Below are positions 15,851 through 25,567 of a stretch of DNA of 61,385 bases, one piece after another; the stretch's first letter is position 1; each line of letters opens with the position of its first letter. The DNA lies in NCBI RefSeq assembly GCF_028285715.1, contig NZ_JANQOO010000023.1, forward strand, positions 1-61,385, in the 5' to 3' direction. Source of the stretch: Ulvibacterium sp. Lineage in GTDB: Bacteria > Bacteroidota > Bacteroidia > Flavobacteriales > Flavobacteriaceae. The translations under genes and the position numbers were made by a program. The notes under the pieces are model-generated. The model was not told where the DNA came from. It searched no databases and saw nothing but the letters and a program-made list of their open reading frames with translations.

Positions 15851-16715
15851 TTCTGACCGGGTTGTTCTGGATTAGGTCCAGGTAAAGATTTATTTTCTTT
15901 TTCAAATCCCTCCTATGTGCAATGAAATCCAAAAAACCGTGCTCTTGAACAAACTCTGCTGTCTGGAATCCCGGTGGAAGCTCCTTGCCGGTGGCCTCCT
16001 TTACTACCCTGGGCCCCGCGAAGCCGATCAAGGCCCCAGGTTCGGAGATGTTGATATCCCCAAGCATTGCATAGGAAGCTGTGGTACCGCCGGTGGTGGG
16101 ATCGGTACATAGGGAAATGTATGGTATGCCCGCTTCTGCCAATTGGGCCAATTTGGCCGATGTCTTCGCCAATTGCATTAAGGACAGCGCAGCTTCCATC
16201 ATTCTGGCACCTCCCGATTTGGATATCATAAGAAAGGGAACGTTCTTTTTAATGGCATGGTCAATGGCCCTGGCTATCTTTTCCCCAACTACACTTCCCA
16301 TGGAGCCGCCTATAAAACTGAAATCCATACAGGCCACGACCAAGTCTTTACCCATGGATTTGCCTTCCGCGGTCCTAACGGCATCCTTTAGGCCGGTTTT
16401 CTTTTGTGCCGCTTTCAGTCGGTCGGAATATTTTTTGGTATCCTCAAACTTCAAAGGGTCTTTTGAGGAAAGTTTTGGATCTAATTCGCTGAACTCGTTA
16501 TCATCAAAAAGAATTTCAAAATATTCCTTGCTTCCTATCCTTACATGATAATCGTCTTCCGGGCTTACATAAAAATTCTTGGCCAACTCCTCGGATTCCA
16601 CAATTTTCCCTGTGGGCGATTTGTACCACAATCCCCTTGGGGTATCCTTCTTCTGCTCCGTAGCGGTCTGTATTCCCTTTTCCTTTCTTTTGAACCAAGC
16701 CGTCATATTTTCCAT
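15846..16715 (-). CDS. accD: Acetyl-CoA carboxylase carboxyltransferase subunit beta
   Basis: 289 residues. With AccA it moves the carboxyl group from biotin to acetyl-CoA, the first step of fatty acid synthesis. The carboxyltransferase core is clear: [46 protein letters not shown] and [12 protein letters not shown]. The usual N-terminal zinc ribbon has lost its cysteines: the two CxxC positions read S33-PTG and S51-PED, although the surrounding sequence (GLWYK, FYV) aligns. I recall this from other flavobacterial AccD proteins. It follows fbaA by 29 bp and is probably co-transcribed. Confidence 0.95.
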   Translation of the reverse strand: MENMTAWFKRKEKGIQTATEQKKDTPRGLWYKSPTGKIVESEELAKNFYVSPEDDYHVRIGSKEYFEILFDDNEFSELDPKLSSKDPLKFEDTKKYSDRLKAAQKKTGLKDAVRTAEGKSMGKDLVVACMDFSFIGGSMGSVVGEKIARAIDHAIKKNVPFLMISKSGGARMMEAALSLMQLAKTSAKLAQLAEAGIPYISLCTDPTTGGTTASYAMLGDINISEPGALIGFAGPRVVKEATGKELPPGFQTAEFVQEHGFLDFIAHRRDLKKKINLYLDLIQNNPVRK

Positions 16716-16744
16716 ATTAGATAGCGGTGATTTGCGGAATTACA

Positions 16745-17812
16745 CTATAAAGTGTTAACGTTATTTAGATCTTCAAAGGCTTTCTTTAGGCGTTCCACAA
16801 AAGTTTTTTCACCTTCCCTGAGCCATACACGGGGATCATAAAACTTTTTATTGGGTTCATCCGGACCATCCGGATTGCCAATTTGGGATTGAAGATAGTC
16901 TTTTTTGCCTTGTACGTAATCCCGTACCCCGGTTAGGAAAGCATATTGCAAATCGGTGTCGATATTCATTTTTATGACACCGTATCCAATGGCTTCCCGA
17001 ATCTCGGCTACGGTAGAGCCCGAGCCACCGTGAAAAACAAAATCAATATGGTTGTGTTCCACCCCGTACTTTTCCGTAACGTATTCTTGGGAATTCTTCA
17101 AGATCTTTGGTGTAAGCTTTACATTTCCAGGCTTATATACTCCGTGGACATTGCCAAAAGCAGCGGCTATGGTAAACCTATGACTTATTTTGGAGAGTTC
17201 CTCATAGGCATAGGCCACTTCCTCGGGTTGGGTATAAAGTTTGGAATCATCTACATCCGAATTATCCACGCCATCTTCCTCACCTCCGGTAATGCCCAAC
17301 TCTATTTCCAAGGTCATGTTCATCTTACTCATTCGGGCCAGATATTCCTTGCAGATTGCAATGTTCTCTTCGATAGGTTCCTCGGAGAGATCGATCATAT
17401 GTGAACTAAAAAGGGATTTTCCGGTTTCTGCAAAATGTTTTTCGCTGGCATCGAGAAGGCCATCGATCCAAGGCAACAATTTTTTTGCACAGTGGTCCGT
17501 ATGTAGAATAACCGTTGCCCCATAGGCTTCTGCCAATTGATGAATATGTTTTGCCCCGGCAACTCCCCCCAAGATGGCGGACTGTTGCCCATCGTTGGAT
17601 AAGCCCTTTCCGGCATTGAATTGGGCACCTCCGTTCGAAAATTGAATGATTACGGGGGAATTTAAGCTGGCAGCCGTTTCCAGTACACTATTTATGGTAT
17701 TTGAGCCGATGACATTTACCGCAGGCAGGGCAAATCCCTTCTCTTTGGCATAATTGAATATTTCCTGGACTTCGTCTCCGGTGGCAACCCCGGGCTTAAT
17801 GTTGTGGGCCAT
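16745..17812 (-). CDS. fbaA: Class II fructose-bisphosphate aldolase
   Basis: A 355-residue zinc-dependent aldolase that cleaves fructose 1,6-bisphosphate in glycolysis and condenses trioses in gluconeogenesis. Motifs: PVIIQFSNGGAQF, the zinc-site HTDHCAKK, LEIELGITGGEEDGVD, a phosphate-binding FVFHGGSGS, and MNIDTDLQYAF. It has the class IIA (E. coli FbaA-like) length. It is the first gene of a two-gene unit with accD, preceded by a TACTTTTG -7 box. Confidence 0.96.
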   Translation of the reverse strand: MAHNIKPGVATGDEVQEIFNYAKEKGFALPAVNVIGSNTINSVLETAASLNSPVIIQFSNGGAQFNAGKGLSNDGQQSAILGGVAGAKHIHQLAEAYGATVILHTDHCAKKLLPWIDGLLDASEKHFAETGKSLFSSHMIDLSEEPIEENIAICKEYLARMSKMNMTLEIELGITGGEEDGVDNSDVDDSKLYTQPEEVAYAYEELSKISHRFTIAAAFGNVHGVYKPGNVKLTPKILKNSQEYVTEKYGVEHNHIDFVFHGGSGSTVAEIREAIGYGVIKMNIDTDLQYAFLTGVRDYVQGKKDYLQSQIGNPDGPDEPNKKFYDPRVWLREGEKTFVERLKKAFEDLNNVNTL

Positions 17813-17847
17813 AATTTTTTGGTCTGTTAGTTTAGTTATGAATGGGA

Positions 17848-17855
17848 CAAAAGTA
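17848..17855 (-). promoter_or_regulatory. Candidate -7 box of fbaA
   Basis: The reverse strand reads TACTTTTG, an exact TAnnTTTG match 35 bases before the fbaA ATG. No convincing TTTG -33 element lies at the usual spacing. Confidence 0.4.
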
Positions 17856-17898
17856 ATAAAATAAACAAGGCCTAAAAAAGCAGTTTTGCAAAAATGAG

Positions 17899-20280
17899 CT
17901 AATCTTCTAGCATAGTTTTGGAAATCAAATGACCTTCGCTCGAAAAACCCTGTATTTCAAAAAGTAGACCATTGTCCGAATCCTTTCTTGCGATTTTAAA
18001 GCTGACCTCCCCATTCTTATTTGTTTTTAAACAAGGTTTCCAGTCGATTTCCAATAAATCCAGAGGTCTCGATTCCTCAAAGGTATACAGTGGGGTAAAG
18101 TACTTTTTAGCTCGGTCAAAACCATTTTTAACAACAAATTTGTCGTAAAGTGTATTTTTGTTTTGACCAAAGGCATCCGAAGTAAATACTTGAAAGATCA
18201 TAGTGCTCACGCCGGTTGCAGGATTAAAGCCAAGATTATTGACCATTGTGTTTTCAACGTTTTCCATAGGCAATTGCCAGGTTGGTAACTCTTCTGGACG
18301 GATTGGCATACCATTAATGAATAGGTGAGCAACCTTGCGATATCCCCCGAGATAAGATTCTCCGTTTTCTTTTATTTTAATAGAAAAACCTTGATGTACC
18401 AGAAAATCCATTAAGTTGCTATTGGGATTATTCAATACTTTGGAAAGCGGTATATCATAGTACTTTCCAATATCACTGACCAAGGGTTCATACTTTTCAA
18501 TGATTTTTCTTCTTTGCAGGTATTGTTCGCTGCGTCTCCTTTCGGTCACTATTACTTCATCCAAATCGATAGTTCCATCGACATTTTCAAAAGGAGCGTC
18601 ATTGGTCCGACCGGCTAATCCATTTTGTGCTTTTTTGTCAGAGTCGTTGGCCTTGTAGCTTTCCCGGGCGGTAATTGAAAGGCTATGCTTTTTCTTACTA
18701 GAAGTTGTATCATATTCAATTTTTGAGGGTTTGATGATTTTGCCTGCCCCATCTTGGTACGCTACCCTTACGGTATCACCCTTGAATACGTTCAAGTTTT
18801 GAAAAACAAATTTAGATTGGCCTTTTAATGCCACTTTATCGGTAATAAGAAGGTCGTTGGGTATTAATACAAGATTGTTATACTCTGCTTCTTTTTGAAG
18901 CGTCCCCTTTAATTCAAAACCCTTTTCAAATGTATACTTTTCGTCCGGGTTGATTTCTTCAACTAGTTCATCAAGAGTATACCCGGTCCAACCTTGGGTA
19001 AGCAAAAGAAGGTCCAAATGTTCTTTTCTTTTTTCATTTGCCGGGTCGAAGTAGTATGCAGGGTTTTCAATATAGCCCCTGACATAAGGACTTAGGAGAA
19101 AGGCACTCTTGATGGTATTTTTTATGTCTACGGCCTTCGATTTTTTCGAGAGTACAGAAACGCTTAAATCCATGTTTAGGTTTTTCTTCTTCCCTTTTGG
19201 AACGATACCATAGGTAACGGAGTCCGTATCGATTTTTGATTTTTCCAGATAAATAGAGGCTTTCTTTCGATCGGTCTCTATATAGAATTTACGTTCGGCG
19301 ACGGGCTTGTCATCCGCAAAAAGCGTTGCGGTAATGACCCCATCCAAAAATATGTTCTTGTTGGTTTTTAGCAGTCCGGTGATTGAATCGAGCCTTGCCA
19401 CCGAGACAAGCTGGAACAGTTGACGGTCTTGATGGTATAAAAGGGTATAGCTGGAATGCTGTTGATTGTAAAAAGTGGCCTCATTGGTTTTTAATCTTAT
19501 TCTGAGGTATTCTTCGTCCGAATTGTCCACACTTAAAGACACGCCTTTCGCCAATGCAGTAGGCGCATCTTGTACCAGGAGAGTATCCCGAAGCTGTATT
19601 TGGGCCCTATAGCTTTCTCCTTTTGTATAGAAGAATTTACAGCTACTTAAGCCTTCATGTTGACTTTGAAAAGTGGTAATGGTATCTCCTTTATTATTGA
19701 AAATGGTTCCTTGAAATTCAACGCCTCTACCGTCTAACATTGCTTTAATGCCAAGAATATTTTCAACATCTTCAATGAGATTTCCACCTTCCGGAAGTAA
19801 TTGCACATCATATTTTAGCTGCCTTTCTTGTACCAGTGCAGGAAGTTCTTGCCCTAGGATAGTAATTTTTTGGAGATAATGATGGTCTTCCCCAAAATTA
19901 CGCATGTAATTGGTTCGGGCTTGAAGATAGTAAGTACCGGGAGCGATTGCGTCGTTTAATGCAATTTGTCCGTGACCCGTACCCGATAATATGGCAACAG
20001 TTCTATCGAATACTTGAGCGCCTTCGCCATCGAATAACTTAACCTCTAAAACCTGGGTTTGCAAGGAGGGTTGATTGAGACTATCACCGACATAAGCCTT
20101 AAACCAAATGATATCATCGGGAAAATAGGAAGTCTTATTGGTATGCACATACACCTTTTCCTTCAAACGAGGATTTACTTGCATGGTATGTAGTTGCTCT
20201 ATCAAATAAGTCTGAGCGTTTATAAAAAGGCTGACAAATAGAAAACCAACGTGAATCAGAAACTTTGCACTGCTGGGCAT
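17899..20280 (-). CDS. Large secreted macroglobulin/plug-like protein (paralogue 2)
   Basis: About 793 residues from the ATG at 20280. This start gives a clean signal peptide (MPSSAKFLIHVGFLFVSLF, cleavage after INAQ); an upstream start would add an unlikely hydrophobic extension. The N-terminal region resembles an alpha-2-macroglobulin MG2-type beta domain: KVYVHTNKTSYFPDDIIWFK and DAIAPGTYYLQARTNYMRNF. A linker LDEVIVTERRRSEQYLQRR and a TonB-receptor plug-like segment follow, without a barrel. The C-terminus ends in a beta domain (LDLLEIDWKP). It is strongly similar along its whole length to the gene at 20560-22905. Probably an outer-membrane-associated protein of unknown function. Confidence 0.75.
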   Translation of the reverse strand: MPSSAKFLIHVGFLFVSLFINAQTYLIEQLHTMQVNPRLKEKVYVHTNKTSYFPDDIIWFKAYVGDSLNQPSLQTQVLEVKLFDGEGAQVFDRTVAILSGTGHGQIALNDAIAPGTYYLQARTNYMRNFGEDHHYLQKITILGQELPALVQERQLKYDVQLLPEGGNLIEDVENILGIKAMLDGRGVEFQGTIFNNKGDTITTFQSQHEGLSSCKFFYTKGESYRAQIQLRDTLLVQDAPTALAKGVSLSVDNSDEEYLRIRLKTNEATFYNQQHSSYTLLYHQDRQLFQLVSVARLDSITGLLKTNKNIFLDGVITATLFADDKPVAERKFYIETDRKKASIYLEKSKIDTDSVTYGIVPKGKKKNLNMDLSVSVLSKKSKAVDIKNTIKSAFLLSPYVRGYIENPAYYFDPANEKRKEHLDLLLLTQGWTGYTLDELVEEINPDEKYTFEKGFELKGTLQKEAEYNNLVLIPNDLLITDKVALKGQSKFVFQNLNVFKGDTVRVAYQDGAGKIIKPSKIEYDTTSSKKKHSLSITARESYKANDSDKKAQNGLAGRTNDAPFENVDGTIDLDEVIVTERRRSEQYLQRRKIIEKYEPLVSDIGKYYDIPLSKVLNNPNSNLMDFLVHQGFSIKIKENGESYLGGYRKVAHLFINGMPIRPEELPTWQLPMENVENTMVNNLGFNPATGVSTMIFQVFTSDAFGQNKNTLYDKFVVKNGFDRAKKYFTPLYTFEESRPLDLLEIDWKPCLKTNKNGEVSFKIARKDSDNGLLFEIQGFSSEGHLISKTMLED

Positions 20281-20559
20281 TTTAGACATTTGCTGAACGA
20301 TTCTTTCTATTAATATAATAACAAGGATAATATACACTAAATAGAATTTCATATTTATCGAAAATTCCTTCAAATTTGTATTTAATCATGAACAGCCTCG
20401 ATTTTCCTTTTTGATTACATCTAATAGATCAACTTGAAATAACGAAGTACTATTTCCGTGTAAGAAAATATTACATTTGGTGTGAAGTAGAATCACGATT
20501 TTCAAACCAGATGTAGAAGACCCATAAAACCAAAAATTGTTAAGTATAATAGTTGAGAC

Positions 20560-22905
20560 TTAATCTGTGAGTATCGTTTTAGAGATCAAATGACCTTCCT
20601 CTGAAAAGCCTTGTATTACAAAATGTAAACCATTCTCCGAATCTCTTCTTGCGATTTTAAAGCTAGCCTCACCTTTACTATTCGTTATTACATTGGGTTT
20701 CCAATCGATTTCCAATAAATCCAGAGGTCTTGATTCCTCAAAGGTATACATCGGAGTATAATACTTTTTGGCTCGGTCAAAACCATTTTTAACAACGAAT
20801 TTATCAAAAAGTTCATTTTTTCGCTCTTTGGTAAACACTTGAAAAATACTAACTCCAAAACCGATATTTGAGACCATGACATTTGCAATGTCCTTCATTT
20901 GCAAAGGTATGCTGGGCAATTCTTCCGGTTCAACGGGCCTACCGTTTATAGATAAATAAGAGACCATCTCTCCTGGGCCTATCAAAAAAAATTGAACATT
21001 ATTCACTGTAGAGGGTCGATATCCTTGACTAGATAAAAAATCTAATAAGCGCATATTATCAACATCCGTTGTATTAGAAATGGGTATATCGTAGTATTTG
21101 CCAATGTCACTGACCAATGGTTCATACTTTTCAATGGTTTTTCTTCTCTGTAGGTATTGTTCGCTACGTTTTCTTTCGGTCACTATTACCTCGTCCAAGT
21201 CGATGGTTCCATCCTCATTTTCAAAAGGGGTGTCATTAGTCCAATGGGTTACTCCATTTGGTGCTGTTTTACCCGAGTGGTGGGCTTTGTAGTTTTCATT
21301 GGCTGTAATTGAAAGTCGATATCTATTTTTACTGTAGGTCGTGGTATCATATTCGATTTTTAAGGGCCTACTGATTTTGCCCAGCCAATTTTGGTAGGCT
21401 ACCCTTACCGTGTCACCTTTGAATACATCCAGGTCTTGAAAAACAAATGTGGATTTATCCTGTAATTTGGCCTTGTTCATAATGCGGAAGTCATCGGGAA
21501 TTAGTACCAGTTTTTTCCTTTTGATATCTTCCCTAATTTTTCCTTTAAGCTCAAAGCCAGTTTCAAACGCGTATTTTTCGATGGGGTTGATCTCCTTGAT
21601 TATTTCATCCAGAGTGTAACCCGTCCAGCCTTGCGTGAGTAACAAAAGGTCCAGGTGTTCCTTTCTTTTTTCATTTTCAATATCGAAATAATAGGCGGGA
21701 TTTTCAATATAGCCCCTGACATAAGGACTTAGGAGAAAGGCACTTTTTATGGTGTTTTTTAGACTTACGGTCTTCGATTTTTTATGGAGTATTGAAATAC
21801 TTAGATCGGCGCTTAAATCATTCTTCTTTCCCCTTGATAAAAGGCGATAGGTAACGGAGTCGGCATCGATTTTCGATTTTTCCAGAAAAATAGAGGCTTT
21901 TTTTCGATCGGTTTCAACATAAAATTTTCGCTGGGCTATGGGCCGGTCATCCGCAAAAAGGGTCAAGGTATGCACACCATCCAAAAAAATGTTCTTTTTG
22001 GTCTTGATCGATGAGGTGACCGAATCCAGTCGGGCAACGGAATAGAGCTGGAAGAGCTGTCGATTTTGATGATACAACAAGGTATAATTGGAATAGATTT
22101 GATTATAGAAAGTCGCTTCATTAACTTTCAAATAAACCTGCAGGAAATCTTCATCTGAATTATCTACACTTAACACCACACCTCTTTCGGATGCGGCAGG
22201 TACCGCTTGCTCCAGAACCGTATCCTTAACCTTTATTCTTGCCCTGTATGTCCCACCTTTTTTATAGACAAAGCTAAATCGTCCCATTCCTTCATGTTCA
22301 CTTTGGAAGGTAGTTATCGTTTCTCCCTCACCATTGATAATACTCCCTTTAAAATCAATACTTTTACCGTTCAATAGGGCTTTTATACCCAGTGTGTTTT
22401 CAATGTCCTCGACAAGATTGCCGCTTTCGGGAAGTAATTGTATATCGTATTTGGGACCTTCATCCCTGGCCTTGTTCAATGGTTTTTCCCCAAGAACTGT
22501 AATTTCTTGCAAGTACTGGTATTCTTCCCCGAAATTGCGCATGTATTTTGTTCGGGCCTGAAGGTAATAGGTGCCGGGAGCAATGGCATCATTCAGTTCA
22601 AATTCACCCAAACCCGTCCCATCCGTTATTGAAACATTTCTAGCAAACATTTGGTCACCATTTTCATCAAATAGCCTTACTTCCAAAATTCTGGTTCTAA
22701 CTGAAGGATAATTAATGGAATCACCAACATATGCTTTGAACCAAATGACATCATCAGGAAAATAGGAAGTCTTATTGGTATGTACATACACCTTTTCCTT
22801 CAACCGGGGATTTGTTTGCATGGCATGTAATTGCTCTATCAACGAAGATTGAGCAACTGAAAAGGTACACCAGAAAACTACTAGAAGACTAAGGGGGAAT
22901 TTCAC
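20560..22905 (-). CDS. Large secreted macroglobulin/plug-like protein (paralogue 1)
   Basis: 781 residues with a signal peptide (MKFPLSLLVVFWCTFSVAQS). The domain order is the same as in its neighbour at 17899: an MG2-like KVYVHTNKTSYFPDDVIWFK, DAIAPGTYYLQARTKYMRNF, a long middle region including LLTQGWTGYTLDE, and a plug-like segment from about residue 565 (DLDEVIVTERKRSEQ). The most divergent stretch is just after YDIP (about 610-680). The start lies 43 bp after the tamL stop, so it is probably in one transcript with tamL. Transport, proteinase-trap or assembly roles are all possible, and none can be chosen from sequence. Confidence 0.78.
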   Translation of the reverse strand: MKFPLSLLVVFWCTFSVAQSSLIEQLHAMQTNPRLKEKVYVHTNKTSYFPDDVIWFKAYVGDSINYPSVRTRILEVRLFDENGDQMFARNVSITDGTGLGEFELNDAIAPGTYYLQARTKYMRNFGEEYQYLQEITVLGEKPLNKARDEGPKYDIQLLPESGNLVEDIENTLGIKALLNGKSIDFKGSIINGEGETITTFQSEHEGMGRFSFVYKKGGTYRARIKVKDTVLEQAVPAASERGVVLSVDNSDEDFLQVYLKVNEATFYNQIYSNYTLLYHQNRQLFQLYSVARLDSVTSSIKTKKNIFLDGVHTLTLFADDRPIAQRKFYVETDRKKASIFLEKSKIDADSVTYRLLSRGKKNDLSADLSISILHKKSKTVSLKNTIKSAFLLSPYVRGYIENPAYYFDIENEKRKEHLDLLLLTQGWTGYTLDEIIKEINPIEKYAFETGFELKGKIREDIKRKKLVLIPDDFRIMNKAKLQDKSTFVFQDLDVFKGDTVRVAYQNWLGKISRPLKIEYDTTTYSKNRYRLSITANENYKAHHSGKTAPNGVTHWTNDTPFENEDGTIDLDEVIVTERKRSEQYLQRRKTIEKYEPLVSDIGKYYDIPISNTTDVDNMRLLDFLSSQGYRPSTVNNVQFFLIGPGEMVSYLSINGRPVEPEELPSIPLQMKDIANVMVSNIGFGVSIFQVFTKERKNELFDKFVVKNGFDRAKKYYTPMYTFEESRPLDLLEIDWKPNVITNSKGEASFKIARRDSENGLHFVIQGFSEEGHLISKTILTD

Positions 22906-22948
22906 ATCACGGGCGTTTTTGACTTAGGTCCAATACCCATATAAAATA

Positions 22949-25543
22949 CTAAAAAGGATAGTTAATACCAATTTGAAGTACTGAATTGGCAAAGTTATAG
23001 TCCCTAAACCATCTTTTGGATGGCTCTTCGGCCGGATTATACGTTTTAAAGCCCAAGTCTACACGGAAAAGAAAATAGGTGAAATCATATCGGAGTCCAA
23101 ATCCGGTTCCTAAGGCAATATCTCCCAGATCCTCCAAACCATCAAAAACGGCATCCGGGTCTTCCTGGTCATCAAAAACATTCCAAATATTGCCAGCGTC
23201 GGCGAATAGGGCCCCCTTGATATCGCCTACAATGGGAAACCGATACTCCAAATTGAACGCCAACTTAAAATTGGCCTCGTTAAAGTCGTTTATGGCATTC
23301 GTCTTTCCAGGCCCCAAGGAATAGGGGAACCAAGCGCGATTATCATTGGATCCCCCAGCAAAATAACTACGTACGAAGGGAATGTTCGTAGAGTTACCGT
23401 AAGGAACGGCAATGCCTATAAATGTATGGAATGCCAACACTTTGGAGCGGGATAAATCCCAATACTTTACATAATCGATATCAGACTTGATGTATTGGGA
23501 ATAGGGAACGCTAAAGACCAAAAGGTCGCCATCGTCATTTTTGTTAAAAGGAATGAAACTGGCGAAGCCGGAAAGCAGATTGCCCGCACTTTCCAAAGTC
23601 CACCGAAATTGAAAAAAGTTATTATCGGTGAGTCCATTCCTGTTATTCTTATGGAAAGTGTAGTTACTGGCAAAGATGAGGTTGTTCTCCGTTAACCGTA
23701 TTCTGCGTTCCTCAATACTGTTCACCTCTTGCAATTGTTCGTCGGTGGAGGGCACCTCATTGGACAATATCGCCTCGGTGAAACCTGTAGTCCCTTCGGG
23801 GATGATCAGTTGGGGATCGGTAGAGCCATCCGGTGTTTCGTAAAATTCAGCCAAGGCAGGGTCGTCTTCGAAATCATCAGCTACTTCATCCAGCCTATCA
23901 TAGGAATTCCGATATACATTAAAAAAGCGATCAGTGTTTACATTACGGACAAATTGGATGTTTAAAAGTTCCACTGTATTTCTTCTAAAATCGGTCGGAC
24001 TCCAATTGTAGCTCAAGATTGAGTTAAAGGTCTGTTTATCCAGGCCAATGTTCTGTTGAAAACTGGTACCCAGGGAAATTCGAGTCCTTGGTAAGGTATA
24101 ACTGGGGATAATCTTTTTGGTATTCACAAAGGGAAACCAGATTCTGGGAAAATCCAGATTAAGATCTGCACCAAATTCCAGAATGTTAAAGAAACGGCTG
24201 TCCAATATGGTCGGATCACTTGAAGAGCCAATGTTGAGCCTTCCCGTAAGGCTTAAGTTCTCCGCGCCCTTAAAAAGGTTTCTGGCCTGTAAGGAAGGAC
24301 TAAAGGCAAGGCCCACACGTTGAATATTGGAATGGGTCACATCAAAACCCATGCCCAGGGAATACTTGGGTCTTGCCGCCAAATACACATTGGTTGTGAG
24401 TTTTGTCCTTGTGCTGTCTTCCTCAAATGTAATGGTTGGATACTTAAATACGTTAAGATTGTTTATTTGCCGATAGGTTCGGGTTCTGTCCAAATCCCTA
24501 TAAATACTATCTTTTTCAAAAAAAATGGCATCTGCCAAGGTCTCGGGCTTAAAGCGTAGTTTGTCATGATAAAAGATGGTATAATCGCCATACCGGGTAA
24601 ATCGTTGCTCACTATCGCGTGCGCTGTAGAGATAGTCTGTATAGATATTGATCTTATCGAACCTATGGATCTTGTACTCGGAAGTGGTTAATGTGGTATC
24701 ACTTCTTCTTTTCAGATTGTCAATATTGAGTTCCACGTCCATTCCCCGGTCTTCTCCCATCTTTGTAGTGTCACGAATAATGTTATAGCTTATGGAGCTT
24801 TCCTGAAAATCGTAAACACCGGAATTTCTAAAAATATTCGCCAGGCGCTCACGCTCGGCATTGAAATCCACAAGATCAAATTGTTTTCCCTGTTCAACGA
24901 AAGATTCCTCCGCATGTAGCGTATAGAGGGAGTCTATGGTATTGGAAGCGATGGAATGGGATAGGGAATCGACCCTATAGGGTTCTCCCAAGGAAATCCT
25001 ATAGTTGATTTCCGCCCTTTTTTTTCTGGAAGTACTATCAATTTCAAATGTCGTATTGTTATTGAAATAACCCTTGCTTCCGTAATAAATGCTAAGCCGC
25101 TCCAAACTTTTTCTTGTGTTGGAAGTATCAATGGTTACAGGTGCCTCCCCGATTCTTTTTAACCAAACACTTAGTCCTTTTACCAAAAAGGACTCCCCCA
25201 ATCTTTCTACCTGTTTTTCGGACAAAAAACTGTCCAATCTATCTTTTCGCCTGGGTTTTCGATAAAGCCAATCTTGATAGGAGGAATCCGGATTTTTTTT
25301 GGCAATATTGTACAGGTTCAATCGAAGGGGATATCCCAATATGCTGCTATTGGGTTTCTGGATAATGAGGCTCTCAATATCCTCATCGGTTACTTTTAGG
25401 CTGTCTGCGTAAATGGTATTTTTTACAAGAAGAAGCTCATCTTCACCGACTCTTTTAAGGGTATTGCAGGAAGTAATCGCGAAACCTATCAATAATAGGC
25501 TTATTTTAGCCCGGGTTCCGGTAGTGCCCAAATACATCCTCAT
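22949..25543 (-). CDS. tamL: TamL-type Omp85 outer membrane assembly lipoprotein
   Basis: About 865 residues from the ATG at 25543. That start gives a lipoprotein leader (MRMYLGTTGTRAKISLLLIG, lipobox ITSC, Cys26); a start at 25612 would overlap the divergent methylase gene. After the leader come POTRA-like repeats (residues about 30-400), and the C-terminal half is an Omp85 surface-antigen barrel with YPRFPIVGDIKGALFADAGN-like strands and a final aromatic F. Lipidated TamA-like proteins (TamL) are typical of Bacteroidota and work with TamB in outer membrane protein insertion. The two macroglobulin/plug-like genes follow immediately. Confidence 0.88.
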   Translation of the reverse strand: MRMYLGTTGTRAKISLLLIGFAITSCNTLKRVGEDELLLVKNTIYADSLKVTDEDIESLIIQKPNSSILGYPLRLNLYNIAKKNPDSSYQDWLYRKPRRKDRLDSFLSEKQVERLGESFLVKGLSVWLKRIGEAPVTIDTSNTRKSLERLSIYYGSKGYFNNNTTFEIDSTSRKKRAEINYRISLGEPYRVDSLSHSIASNTIDSLYTLHAEESFVEQGKQFDLVDFNAERERLANIFRNSGVYDFQESSISYNIIRDTTKMGEDRGMDVELNIDNLKRRSDTTLTTSEYKIHRFDKINIYTDYLYSARDSEQRFTRYGDYTIFYHDKLRFKPETLADAIFFEKDSIYRDLDRTRTYRQINNLNVFKYPTITFEEDSTRTKLTTNVYLAARPKYSLGMGFDVTHSNIQRVGLAFSPSLQARNLFKGAENLSLTGRLNIGSSSDPTILDSRFFNILEFGADLNLDFPRIWFPFVNTKKIIPSYTLPRTRISLGTSFQQNIGLDKQTFNSILSYNWSPTDFRRNTVELLNIQFVRNVNTDRFFNVYRNSYDRLDEVADDFEDDPALAEFYETPDGSTDPQLIIPEGTTGFTEAILSNEVPSTDEQLQEVNSIEERRIRLTENNLIFASNYTFHKNNRNGLTDNNFFQFRWTLESAGNLLSGFASFIPFNKNDDGDLLVFSVPYSQYIKSDIDYVKYWDLSRSKVLAFHTFIGIAVPYGNSTNIPFVRSYFAGGSNDNRAWFPYSLGPGKTNAINDFNEANFKLAFNLEYRFPIVGDIKGALFADAGNIWNVFDDQEDPDAVFDGLEDLGDIALGTGFGLRYDFTYFLFRVDLGFKTYNPAEEPSKRWFRDYNFANSVLQIGINYPF

Positions 25544-25567
25544 AGAAGCCAAAAATACATTATTTGC

